Assembly (NCBI GenBank): GCA_024500155.1
Contig: CM044877.1
Coordinates: 22,586,001 to 22,650,000 of the forward strand
Length of the DNA stretch: 64,000 nucleotides
DNA from: Chenopodium formosanum
Taxonomy: Eukaryota; Streptophyta; Magnoliopsida; Caryophyllales; Amaranthaceae
Direction of reading: 5' to 3'
Positions 1-10,408 of the stretch are shown here, one piece after another (the first letter of the stretch is position 1; every line of letters starts with the position of its first letter). Made by a program: the position numbers and the translations under genes. The notes below the pieces were generated by a model. The model had not been told where the DNA came from, made no database searches, and saw only the letters and a program-made list of their open reading frames with translations.

Positions 1-570
1 GGCTTAAATGATAGGTTTCGGTTTTATGTACTTTACAAGAAAATTGTACCAACAGGGTACCCTACAGGTTCTAGGTCCAAAATTTTATTACCCGAAACCG
101 GAACCTACTGCAATAAGTGTATTGTAGACCTTGGTCCATCTAGAATAGCTGGACCACATGCCCATATACACTACAAACCTCATTTTACGCAGCCCAAACA
201 TTCGGAGTTTCTTTAATTTAATTCTTTCGTAATTTCGCTCCAACAGACATATTTTTTTTTAACTTAAAAAACTGACAGAAAAATTTATTGCTTTCATTTC
301 CTCTTTCAATTGTTGAATTACTTATCTCTTTCCTCTACAAATTGACGAATTGTCAATAAATTTCCGATATCAAAGACCAAGTTTCTAGTAGTATAAATTA
401 AACAACAACCTAAATTTTTTTTAGATTTCTTTGAATTTGCTATAAACATCATTTGATTTCTTTTGTAGTTGTTATAATTTGTTAAAATTAATAACATTTT
501 GTAATTCTTGTATAATTTCTGAACATTTTTCACATTTTTTTAGAGACCCGACAAACTATTCTACAAGTAG
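1..570. other. AT-rich flank, nothing identified
   Basis: No coding region, RNA gene or recognisable element end can be supported here. Only short AT-rich ORFs occur, none with a recognisable motif. The GGTTC/CCGGAACC wording near 60-110 resembles the interiors of the hAT-like MITEs elsewhere in the window, but no terminal repeat or target duplication is visible. Confidence 0.4.
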
Positions 571-609
571 TGAAGAAGATGAATTTGAAGCTAATCCGAT
601 CGATTTCAA

Positions 610-902
610 GGTGTGGTACATTGCGATTGTTCAGATATTTTTACTAAATGTTCAAAATTTGTGATGTTTGGATTTTTTTACTAAATGTTCAAATTTTACA
701 ATTGTTCGGATTTTTTTTACTAAATATTCAAAAGTATATGCGTGGTACATTGCGATTGTTCATATATATTTACTAAATGTTCAAAATTGACGATGTTAAA
801 TTTGCAATCGTTTAAAGTTTTACACTAAATGTTCAAAACATAGGCGTGGTACATTGCAATTGTTCATATATTTTTATTAAATGTTCAAAATTTTCGATGT
901 TT

Positions 903-955
<53 letters not shown>

Positions 956-1215
956 AAATGTTCAAAATTTGCAATTGTTGAGATTTTTTTACCAAATGTT
1001 TAAAAGTAGAGTATAGGTGTGGTGCATTGCTATTGTTTATATATTTTTACTAAATTTTCAAATTTTTCGATGTTCAGTTCGGATGTTTTTACTAAATATT
1101 CAAAAATTGCAATTGTTCATATTTTTTACTAAATGTTCAAAAGTATAGACGTGGTACACTATGATTAATAAGATATTTTAATAAATTTTCAAATTTGCAA
1201 TGTTTGGTTTTTTAC
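610..1215. repeat. AT-rich minisatellite with poly(T) tract
   Basis: Degenerate tandem repeats share the words GGTACATTGCGATTGTTCA and TTTACTAAATGTTCAAAA. The GTGGTACATTG-like start recurs near 613, 741, 845, 1018 and 1149, so the period is roughly 105-130 bases except where a run of 48 T (905-952) lengthens one unit. Sub-repeats of about 45 bases occur inside each unit. No coding function is seen. Confidence 0.7.
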
Positions 1216-1449
1216 TAATTAATCAATCAAGTTAATGATAATGATAAAAAATATCAATTAATTGATCATAATGGATTACGAATTGAAATCGATCGGATTA
1301 GTTTCAATAAATTTAATTGATATTAAAACACTGATTTCATCCACAAATTCATCTAAAAAATCAAAAAATAAATTAATATAGATCACAATGAATTTAAAAT
1401 AACTAACTGTATTGATCTCTTCAGGAATATCGACAATTTCCATCACGTT

Positions 1450-1978
1450 TGTTTCGGGGTTTTTTGTGTCTCTCGGGAGAGTTACAACACTAAGACTGGA
1501 TCCAGCAAGGGTCGCCTGTACCTGCAAAACAACGAAACACCGAATGGTCGGTGGTCCGCCTCCGACGATTAAGTTAGTATAGGTTCGGAGTGAAAATGTG
1601 CGGAAAAGAGGTTATCTGCTTGGATTCCAAGCTCAGGTGTATTGTTTCTTGAGAGTGACAGTTCAGACAATGATTGGTATTCAATCAAGGTTATGTCATA
1701 AAAGTTGTCAAAAAGATCTCATCCCCATAAATGAGGGGAATGTTCCCTATTTATAGGGTCCTAGGAATGTGTGCCCTTTCTAGGGTTTGGTGCCCTAGGA
1801 AAGGGCACACCGTTTTTGCAAGGGCCCCTTGAGATTTGTACCTTGAAATCCGCCATTCCCAGGGGGCTAAATATGCTTGCCACATGTCACCATCTGGAAG
1901 GTCCAAGGTGGCGCCCCTTCTAGTGACACGTGGCTGACTCGGATTGGGCCAGCTGATAGGGTAAAAATACCCAAATCA
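1450..1978 (-). repeat. 3' LTR of the Tat element
   Basis: It starts TGTTTCGGGG and ends CCCAAATCA on the + strand, and aligns along its whole length with 29793-30321. The minus-strand TATA box (CCCTATAAATAGGG, 1745-1758) is a near-perfect palindrome. ACGTT lies immediately outside. Confidence 0.93.
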
Positions 1979-1995
1979 TTTGCCCCTCATAGGGG
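1979..1995 (-). other. Polypurine tract of the Tat element
   Basis: Read on the minus strand, the purine-rich CCCCTATGAGGGGCAAA directly precedes the TG that starts the 3' LTR. This is where the plus-strand primer of an LTR element sits. The call rests on position and composition. Confidence 0.6.
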
Positions 1996-2093
1996 ACACG
2001 CGCTTGCCACATGTTGCCTGTGACAGGTGTCGGGATCGGGCTGCCCGAATTCAAATCTTACTGTGGAGGGAAAAATTAGAGTTTTACCCCCTC

Positions 2094-2101
2094 TATAAAT
2101 A
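2094..2101 (+). promoter_or_regulatory. TATA box of the Tat antisense gene
   Basis: TATAAATA sits on the + strand about 115 bases inside the 3' LTR border. It is followed by a C run, a pyrimidine-rich leader, a GT-AG leader intron (2271-2473) and the ATG at 2480. The order TATA, leader, intron, ATG fits a plant promoter for the antisense gene rather than for the element's own gag-pol, which runs the other way. Confidence 0.55.
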
Positions 2102-3408
2102 GAAAGGTTCCCCCCCCCCCCTTAGATTCACACCTTTGCGAATCTTTGGAGAATCCCTGGACTTCTGACTTCCAAAGACTTTCAAAGATTTAACTTTTCA
2201 AGCATCCGACACTCGGTTTTCTGTCCGTCTGTTCCAGCAAACCAAGCATCTCCTAGTACCTTCTTCTAAGGTAACCGCATGTTCTTTTCTCTTACTTTAC
2301 ATTTTTTCTTTGTTTTTTGAAAAATGGTTTCCCAAACGCACGCGGCACGACATAGGATAGTGATCAGCCGATCACCGAGGACGAGTGAATCTTGAACTAG
2401 TGGTGTCGACTGCTTGGTCAGTGATCCTGCTTTGCAAACTTCCCCGAATTCGACCGTTTCTGTGTCTGTGCAGGACATTATGGCCAGAACGAAAAGAACA
2501 ACAAGAATTTATAGTTCGGATTGTTCTTATTACCATTCGGAGGGGTCGACCATTTATTCTGATGGCTCCATTAGGGCGCCTGTCAATGAAGTCTTTAACA
2601 ACCCCCCTAGCCCTTCATCTGACCCTCCCCCCAACTCCAACCTATCACTCTTCCCCTTCTTCAAGCGGCACCCCTAGTGATACCATACTGTGGGAAGCCG
2701 ACAACTAGTTCAGACCCGAGCCTTCAGAACAGGCGTCGGAAGAGAGATTGGGGGAGGACCCTACTGGCACCAGTCGGCAGTCCCCTATCTCTGATGAGAG
2801 TTCAGATGACGATTCGGCCTTGTCATCTTCTGAGAATGCCTCCATTACTTCAGAGGAGGCCTAAACAAAGATAAGCACTGCAAGGGAGTCCTTGTTAGTG
2901 GAGAAGGGAGAAGGTTGGGCCGAACCGAGTGCTTCTCGGCGCCTGGAACGTGCTCCCTACTATCATCATGTTCCGCTAAGCAAGCGGACTTCTATGGCAT
3001 CCGGCCTTGCCAATTTTAAGCGAAATACCATCATGAGCCATGGATTTTCCTTGTCTGTGCCAAACAAGGATGATACAATAATCTGGCCCAGCTTGGGCAG
3101 CTATAGGGACCAAGCATTCGACTGCTGCGAGGCAGTCCTCCAAGCCAGCTTGTGCTTCCTTCTCCATCCGGCCGTGGAGAGAATATTGGACGGATACCAA
3201 CTGGGTATCTGGCAACTTGTCCCGAATTCCTGGATTAATATCATCGGGTATGTTGCCGTATGTGAAATGCTGCAGGTGGAGCCCAGCTTTGAGGCATTCG
3301 CCCACATGCACTATCTCAGCCGAGCGCCGGCTAAAGGCGGTGAAGGTTGGTACACCTTGTCCACCTACAAGGGGTACATTGATAAGCGGTTTATTTGACC
3401 ACTTATAG

Positions 3409-4941
3409 TGTTGATTTAAACCCAATTTTGCAATCTTTTCCCCTCTTTCTAACCCGTTTTTGAATGAAAATGTTGTATCTTGGACTCGCCCCTTCTTTGC
3501 TTGTGTTTGTTCATGTTTTACAGGTATTATATTTCAATTTGACAAGCACTCAAATCATGGAGTAAATTTCAAGGCTCGAAGACAAATAAGGGAGAGCCCG
3601 CTCTAGTGGGAGCGGGCGTGCACCTCCCCTGGAGCGAGCGCTCCCCAACTTCATCAACATTCTGCCCAAATGCAGAGTCTGTGAGGAGCGGGCATGCACC
3701 TAGACAGGAGTGGGTGATCCTTCCTTTGAACTTGAAGATTGCCTATGCTGTAGAATAGAGGAATGGGCATGCACCTGACCAGGAGCGGGCGCTCCTCCTT
3801 GTTACTTTCAAGTCTGACTTTCCACTGAAGCAGGAGGAGCGGACGTGCATCAGAACGGAGCGGGCGCTCCTCTTTGTGGAGTGGGCGCTCCTCGCTGGGA
3901 ATCCGTTTTCTTTTTACAGATTTCCCTATGTTTTTCGGGGAGTATAAACGCTTCCCCTTTAGCTCATTTGTGAAGTAGCGAACAGTAGCCTAGTTTTCAG
4001 ACATCTCTCTTATTTTGAAACATTCATTTTAATTAATTTAGCTTAGTTTTCATCAAATTAATCATTGTAATAGTTGGTTTCAAAATTCATCCTCAAGAAT
4101 TGACACTTTGTATTCAACATTTCCAAGCTTCAATTAGTAACTTCCTTCTACTTTTCTCCATTCAAATTATGGTTTTATTTGTTCTTGCATGATATTTAAA
4201 TCTTCTTAGTTCTTGATAATTTGTTATTGGATGATAGTTATTTCAATTGTTAATCACTTTTCCCCAGTTATTGAAGAAGTTAGAACCCTAATACTTGTTT
4301 TCATGTTGATAAACATGAGTTGTGAGTAGTCTTCTTGCTAAGGGTTAGGTGAAGCTCAACATTTTGGGATAATTATGCAAATGTGGGAGAAGCATTGATG
4401 TTTGTATTGCAATTAAATTGATTATATGAGATTGCTTGTTAGTTTTTCATGATAGGATTAGATACCCTTGACTTAGGAGCTTGATAACATGATATGCTTA
4501 GTTTGACATGGGAATGTAAATTAAGTATGTCATTACTTATTGCAATTTGGTTACGTATCATATATTGTTAGACTAATGAGGAATCTAAGTTTAGTAGTGT
4601 GAGTTGTTTTCTAATTGCATGAGGTTGATTTTACATATTGTCCTTAATTGCTATACCTAGTCTATTTTACTCCCCGTTTGCCTAATTGCCTTGGTTGAGT
4701 GGATCCTATTCCCTAGTGTCTTTAATCCATCGATTTAATTAGAATCATAGTTTGTTTGTCTACTTGACGAACTCCAATTGACATAGACTTCGAATTAGCT
4801 TAAGTGTTAAGATCTTTAGCAACCATATCCCATTCCTTGTGGACCAAACTCTTACTTATCATTATGCTTTGGTGTGTAAGGTGTTTGTTAATAAATGTGT
4901 TTGATTGAGTGTGGAATGTGCGACCGTTCTAATGCCCATCA
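3409..4941 (+). mobile_element. Solo LTR (family Z) inserted in the antisense gene
   Basis: A 1.5-kb non-coding block interrupts the antisense gene. I place its ends at TGTTGATTTAAACCC (3409) and GCCCATCA (4941) because they have the TG...CA form. The flanks TATAG and TACAT match at only 3 of 5 bases, so the borders are inferred. A + strand TATA box (GAGTATAAACG, 3941-3950) lies just downstream of a GC-rich repeat block, as in the LTR of element Y. No internal region or second LTR is present. Confidence 0.6.
3590..3900. repeat. GC-rich repeats in LTR Z
   Basis: Four to five imperfect copies of a motif like GGAGCGGGCGTGCACCT followed by GGAGCGGGCGCTCC, spaced about 60-110 bases, in otherwise AT-rich DNA. 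Each unit contains a partly self-complementary GAGCG...CGCTC core. The block ends about 40 bases upstream of the LTR TATA box. Confidence 0.7.
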
Positions 4942-7141
4942 TACATGATGGCAGTCGACAAGGAAAACAAGTGGAAGGACTGGAGAACAAATTTCTACAT
5001 AGTCCACTCCTCTGATAGTCAACTGAATCTGAAATACAATCGGTGGAACAAGGATCCGCCCCTCCTGGCTGGCAAAAGTGCCCTGCCGCCTCTCCCTAAG
5101 CGAGCCCAGGAGGAAATCTTTGATAGGGGGTTGTTCAAAGTGTCTGTCTGGACAAATGAACAGGGGGATAAAGAGGTCGTCCCTCAGAGCTACATCCCCC
5201 TATACAAATGGTTAGAGGATGGGGTGTTCTTGGCCGCTTGTGGGCTAAGTTCTGAGATGTCGAGAGGTAGTCGGCCGTCTGATATTTATGCAACTTTAAA
5301 TTGCTCTTCTTTACTTGTTTGCAAATTCTAACTCTTGCTTTTTGTGCAGACAAAGCTATGGAAAAAGTCTCAGCATCAAGGAAGCCGGCTGCCGTCTCTG
5401 CAGCAAAATAGCGCTCGAACGTCCTTAATCGGACGAATGACGAGCAGAAAACAGGCGGGACACCCAAGGTAGTTGTTTGTCATACTTGGTATTTTTGAGC
5501 AAGATCAATTTTGTCCACATGTTTTCTGACACCTTTTATTTTTGTTAAGGTAGGGTGGCTCCACCAGACCTTCCCTCTAAGCAATCCTAACCCAAAATCC
5601 AAAAGATTGGGGCGGGTGATGTGAGCGCATCCGGCAAGTCCTGGAAGCACATTGCTCACAAGCCAAAGAAAACAGGAGACGACTCTACTCTCAAAGCTGA
5701 CAGGGAGGTCAGCAAACCGGATGTCAACAAGGCATCAAAGGGTGGCTTCAAGCAACCCACCAGTGTTGTCGGCTCAGCAGGAGAGAAGAGGCGTCACGGA
5801 AAGGAGGAGGAGGTTCAGCTGGATGGTATAAACCACCTCTACCTTTGATACTATCACATAGATAGATCCTTTGAATTTTCTTAACTCATTTTCATCTTGT
5901 AGTTCCTGTGCAAAGGCCGACTGTCATCCAGATGGCCAAGGAGATGCTGAGGGCGCTTGATCCGGAGGACAAGGCGTCCGTGAGAGGAGTCGGCACCCTT
6001 AACTTGGATGCCATCTTGGGGAACCTCTGTGAGGTAGAGAATTAACTTGATTAATTTATTTTCAAGTACATATCCGACTGGTTTTAACCATTCGGCTCTT
6101 TACTCAAATGTAGGCCATGCTGCGCATTCATGGGCTAAAGAAGCCTCTCCAGGAGAGGTCCAAAGAGGTAACGGCTGCTCATGCTCGAGCCAAGTTCGTC
6201 TTAGACCGAGCTCAATTTGAAATTGCTCAAAATGAGCTACTGACCCTTAATAATGTATTCCCAAGTGGACGCCAACCTGCAGGTGAAGAAGGACTTGGAG
6301 TTGGCTCGCTTCAAAATCACTAAACTTAAGGCCGAAATTAAAGGTCTTAATTAAGGAAAAGCTTGAGCCTCTACAAGAGACCAAGAAAGAGGCCGAGAGT
6401 GCCAAGGATCGGGTTGGCCGTTTGTAGAACCGTCTAGCGAACTAGGAGCAGCAGTTGTAGGCCAAGTTTGAGGCCTGAGCCGAGGAGGAGAAGAAGGCCC
6501 TTGTCAAACAAATGATGGAAGATAATGAAGCCATCATGCAAATGGCATGGGAGGCAGTATAGCCGAGTGCTGACTATGGCACTTGGAAATCCAAGTTTGA
6601 TCAACCAAACAAGGATTTCAATGCTGACCTTCTTCAACAGGCTCAGGAGGAGGCGGTCAAGGCTGCTGCTGAGGTTGAAGAGTCTGACTCCTCATCGGAA
6701 TCCTCTAGGGATGAGCAGGGGGACGAGGAGGATGGTGAAACTGCTGAGCAGCCGACGGGTGGAAATACGAATGATGCAGTTGCCAACATTGAGAACCTCT
6801 CCCCTGCTACTTAAGCTCTTATATCTTTTTCTACGGCCGAATGTCCAGTTATTTGATTTCTGGCCTGTGTGTTGAGTATTTGTTGTACTTCTTTACCGAC
6901 CAAGGGGTCGGGTAAATTGACAATTTCTGGCTTTGCCAGCTAACTTTTCCAGTCGTCTTTAGCGGCTAGTTTTATTTTAATGAATCACTCGGCTGTTTGG
7001 CCGATTCCGTTTATACTGTTTTGCTTCAAAAATTTTAAAGCTTTGGTTTTTCTTTGCATGTTTTTGGCTAAGTAATTATAACCTGTATACTATGCGAATA
7101 TCCTTGCCCTTGGACGGATGTCGATTGGTTTCAGTTGATTG

Positions 7142-7205
7142 GATTGATTGACTTAGAAATTATTGATACTTAGAAGAGTATGCATGGTTTCTAAGTCAAT
7201 CAATC
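7142..7205. other. Perfect 18-bp inverted repeat (hairpin)
   Basis: GATTGATTGACTTAGAAA (7142-7159) is followed after 28 bases by its exact reverse complement (7188-7205). It lies in the gap between the two convergent genes of the Tat element. It could act in transcript ending or be a source of small RNA; neither is shown by the sequence. Confidence 0.75.
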
Positions 7206-7266
7206 ACTATGGTGATTGCCCCAAACCAAGCGAAAGACGGCCATGCAGAGCAGTCGATCCTTTGAT

Positions 7267-7587
7267 TTCATCTGACCATAGGCCTCGTTAAAATAAGATG
7301 CTAAGTTTTTAACTTAGCTCATTTGTTAAATAAAAATATTCCGCCTGGTTTGCCCCAGAGCAAAGAATAGGCGCATCCGACTGAGGCCTCTCTTTTGTAT
7401 AAATAATCTTCTAAATATTTTAGCTCGTTTTCTTAATAAGAAAAAAGTCCGCCTGTCCTGCCTTAGATTAGAAGCAGGCGCATCCGACCATAAGCCTCGT
7501 ATACATAGAATGCTAAGTTTTTTTTACTTAGCGTTTTGATTGAAAAAGAACTTTTCGCCTGTCTTGCCCCAGAGAAAAAACAGGCGC
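7267..7587. repeat. Tandem repeat of about 106 bp in the Tat 3' region
   Basis: GCATCCGAC-like starts at about 7268, 7373, 7480 and 7586 give three full units of 105-107 bases. Each unit holds an AT-rich half with TAAGTTTTT...ACTTAGC and ends with CGCCTG...TGCC...CAGGCG, itself an inverted repeat. Copies have diverged by substitutions and small indels. Confidence 0.75.
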
Positions 7588-8186
7588 ATCCGGCCTTATG
7601 CCTCGATAGCCTCTAATCATGAAATGGTGACCGTTTTCCAATTGTACTAGAACAGTTGAAAAACTCTGGGCCTTTTAGATTTCACTTTAGATTAAATCAA
7701 ACAATTGCGAATGGTGCCTTAGCATTCGGTACGACCGTTTGATGTATTCGTAGAGAAATGTGCCACCCAAATGGGAGATGCTTCTCCTCGACGAATTCAC
7801 CCGAATGGACGTCGCTGGTTATCTGACTCATGTTAGAGCAGACGGTCATACTCATGTTGGAGCAGACTGTGGCCGTCGGCCTCTATTGATTTATTAATAT
7901 CTAGCCATTGGCCTCTTTAAAATAATATTCGGCCTTAGGCCTCTTTAAAAATGGTAAATTGCCGTTAATTGTTGGACTTAACTTAAAAATAAATTCGTAG
8001 GGTCGACTGCTTTAGTGCAGTCGGCCCCTTCAGATGGATTGGGGCGTCTGCTGTTAGAGCAGACGCTTTGCAAATAGGGCGGCCTTCTGCACTTTGTATT
8101 GGCGACGCTAATATAATTTTCTTTTACAAAGATTAGTGTAGACACCCATTTGTGTCTCCCCAAAACTAAACCCAGTGATGAGTACC

Positions 8187-9616
8187 TGATGTGTCTATTT
8201 TATATAGTATTTTACCCCCGTCCCTTGGTCATAATTAGTAGTGTTTCTGGCTCTTTAGAGCCACTTTTATTACTAATTGGTGTTTTCTAGTGTTTTCGTA
8301 TATTTGGTTGACTTTTGCAGGGATTTACACTTTTGAAGTATTTTCCCAAGATATTTTGGAGCAATCACGAGCATTGGAGAAGCACGTCCAGAGTTTATAG
8401 CCCAGGGCTTGTTAGAGCCATCGAAACGGTGATTAAGGGCTTGGTATGTGTGATACCGGGGCATTTGGACCGAGTATTCAAAACCCAAAGAGGAAACCCA
8501 GATTGGCCCGAAGAATTGGAGCCCAATCGTAGTCCAAATAGTGGCCCAAGAGAGCCGCCCGGCCAAAAAGGCTGGCGCCCGGAGGCGCGCCCGGCCGGGC
8601 GGGAGAAGCAAAGGTCGGCGCCCGGCCAAAGAGGCTGGCGCCCGGAGGCGCGCCTGGCCGGGCGAGGGAAGCAAAGGCTGGCGCCTGAAGGCGCGCCCGA
8701 TCTGGCGGTGCCTCGCCCGATCGGGCGCGTGTTATTGTTAGGAGACGATTAGCGTCGTTTAAGTTTGTTTTAGTTTAGGATTCTTACGGAGTATAAATAC
8801 TTCTCCGTAAAACGAATTTAGTACTTTCTTTACCTTCTTTTTCCTCTTTCTTAATTTTTCTGAGACTTTCTCTCTCTAACTCTTTTTCTCTCTCCTCTTA
8901 AACTCTTAGTATTATTTTCTCTCTATATAACTCTTGGTTTAATTTCAGTAATTTATTCTCTTTCTTTGATCATGTCTCCTCTAATTGTCTTGATTAGTTT
9001 AGTTTTAATTATGTGTGAGTAGTTTTATTTCTAGGGTTTATGGGGATCCATAAATAATATGAAAGGGTAATTTATTGTTGTTAATTATCAATGGTAGATT
9101 AATTTCCTATTGATTGGTTTAATGCTCTGTGACTAGATTTGCGCAGATCTTTTATGCATGAGTTTAACAATATTGATTCGAGATTCGACAGATGAGAATT
9201 GATGTTTAGGTCTAGTTTCAATAGGCAGGTTAATTTATAAATGGTTAAGTCGTGATTCGAAAGATGAGATTTAATACCGGTAAATTAATTATGTGATTGT
9301 AATACGTAGCGAAAGCCCTTTATAATTTGATTAATGTATGCATTGATGAATGATTATTATATTCTACCCTGGAATATTATTTATTGGTGAACCTATGCCC
9401 TAGATCCTTTTATATATTATTTTCTCCTTATTCTTAATCTTCGTAGTTTAGTTCCTTTTGATTATAATACATTGATTACTTCATAATCTAGATTATATTA
9501 GTTAATTAGGAATAGAAAGACTCGTTTCTCTGTGGATTCGACCCTACTTCCCTATCTACATTAGTTAGAGGATTTAGGAATTACTTTTGATTTGGGGATA
9601 CGACTTTACCCTGTCA
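8187..9616 (+). repeat. 5' LTR of element Y
   Basis: It runs from TGATGTGTC to CCTGTCA, 1430 bp. It holds a GC-rich block (about 8560-8735) with GCCCGATCGGGC-type palindromes, then a TATA box at 8792 and a pyrimidine-rich leader. It has a 63-bp tandem duplication in the GC-rich block that the 3' LTR lacks. Confidence 0.9.
8784..8810 (+). promoter_or_regulatory. TATA box inside a perfect inverted repeat, LTR Y
   Basis: TTACGGAG (8784-8791) and CTCCGTAA (8803-8810) are exact complements, and the TATAAATA box lies between them. The same structure is present in the 3' LTR just after the LINE (about 19544-19570). Confidence 0.75.
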
Positions 9617-9621
9617 AAATT

Positions 9622-9639
9622 TGGCGCCGTTGCCGGGGA
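9622..9639 (+). other. Primer binding site of element Y
   Basis: TGGCGCCGTTGCCGGGGA begins six bases after the 5' LTR end. It is the standard Athila-type primer site. Confidence 0.85.
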
Positions 9640-9762
9640 AACGGATTTATTTTTATTTCTAATTATTATTAGAGTCTAGATTATTTTTAATTTTTTTTTA
9701 TTATTATTTTTTTTTAATTTTTAATTTTATATTTTTTTTATGAGTTGAAAATATCCATGCTT

Positions 9763-10408
9763 ATGTCACTACAAGAAATATATAATTTTTATGCAGCACC
9801 TAACTACTGTAGTTGTCAACGTCTTTGTCATGAAAATCCTGAATGCCCTTATAGTGAGTTTTTTTGTGCGTGCTCCGGATGATTTTAGAGTCTTTCCATA
9901 TACATATGATCATATTCGGAAACGATTAGTTGCTAATGAAAGTTATTGGAAGGCTTTTGATGAAAAAGTCTATGGACACTATAATAATATGAATGTTATT
10001 GAGGATGAAGAACCATCGGTTATAGAATTTGTGGTTGAAAAATCATTGGTTGACAAATCGGTGATTGAAAAATCATTAGTTGTAGAAACGGTGGTTGAAA
10101 ATTCCTTTGTTGATAATGAGGTTATTCGTAAGGGTGGAATTTTCAAGTCATTATTGGATGATAAAGACAATGACTACCTCCATGTTCGTTCTATTAATTT
10201 TAAATTTTTAACGGAGGTAGTAGAAGGCTGTGGTGTATTTTCATCTCTCTCTTTTGATTTTTCCTTCTACCTTGAGTTCTCTTTATGTGCTCCTAACTTT
10301 TTCTTTGTAGGGATAAATGTGCTTGCTATTAAGCCCTATATAGTGCTTAATGAAATGTTTGTAGGAGCGTTTGATAAGTTACTCAAGGCATTGAATTCTT
10401 CCAATTGA
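9763..10408 (+). pseudogene. Unknown small protein of element Y, one frameshift
   Basis: An ATG at 9763 opens a frame with a Cys-rich start (YCSCQRLCHENPEC) that ends at TGA 9880. A one-base shift in the T run near 9860 joins it to a long frame ending TGA at about 10406. The second part has acidic residues and repeated (V/L)(V/I)(E/D)KS-like units around residues 75-110, then a hydrophobic C-terminus. I recognise no gag, pol or env domain. A GCGGGAGGCAACCC motif follows at 10455, as often seen after the last ORF of Athila-like elements. Whether the protein was ever functional is unknown. Confidence 0.5.

Larger units (their letters stand above)
2480..6814 (+). pseudogene. Antisense gene (aORF) of the Tat element, Transposase_28-like, spliced
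   Basis: This gene lies antisense to gag-pol, between pol and the 3' LTR, where Tat elements carry extra antisense ORFs. A leader intron (2271-2473, ending TGTGCAG) places the ATG at 2480. The N-terminal part is rich in Ser, Pro and acidic residues. The segment at about 2892-3398 carries a helical domain (LLHPAVERILDGYQLG ... PNSWINIIGYVAVCEML) that resembles the Pfam 'putative gypsy type transposon' family, recalled from memory. The next coding block starts about 4945. An 83-base GT-AG intron at 5267-5349 keeps the frame; further introns lie near 5469-5550, 5826-5902 and 6034-6113. The C-terminal part (6114-6814) is a Lys/Glu-rich coiled-coil segment ending in an acidic Ser/Glu/Asp tail and TAA. 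It is broken by a frameshift near 2645, stops at 2706, 2862 and in the 6350-6560 exon, and by the solo LTR at 3409-4941. Its role is unknown. Confidence 0.72.
6815..8136. other. Tat 3' untranslated region between convergent genes
   Basis: No coding region is visible. This stretch separates the end of the antisense gene (+) from the end of pol (-), which resumes at 21600 beyond the nested insertions. It holds a hairpin (7142-7205), about three tandem repeats (7267-7587) and several repeats of TCGGCCT-like words (7870-7960). Tandem repeats here are typical of Retand-type Tat elements. Confidence 0.6.

Noticed and set aside
2976..3425. 149-residue minus-strand ORF
   Set aside because: It is the shadow of the antisense gene's Transposase_28-like exon; the + strand reading has the recognisable domain.
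3590..7587. Possible CRISPR-like arrays at 3590-3900 and 7267-7587
   Set aside because: The units are diverged tandem repeats without constant repeat and unique spacer structure, and the DNA is plant nuclear.
8315..8752. 145-residue ORF rich in Arg, Pro and Gly, with a partner at 12866-13126
   Set aside because: Both lie in the GC-rich repeat block of the two Y LTRs; the antisense strand is open as well.
9622..9639. tRNA gene fragment at TGGCGCC sites
   Set aside because: These are primer binding sites directly after LTR ends (9622, 29790 minus strand, 31134); no cloverleaf surrounds them.
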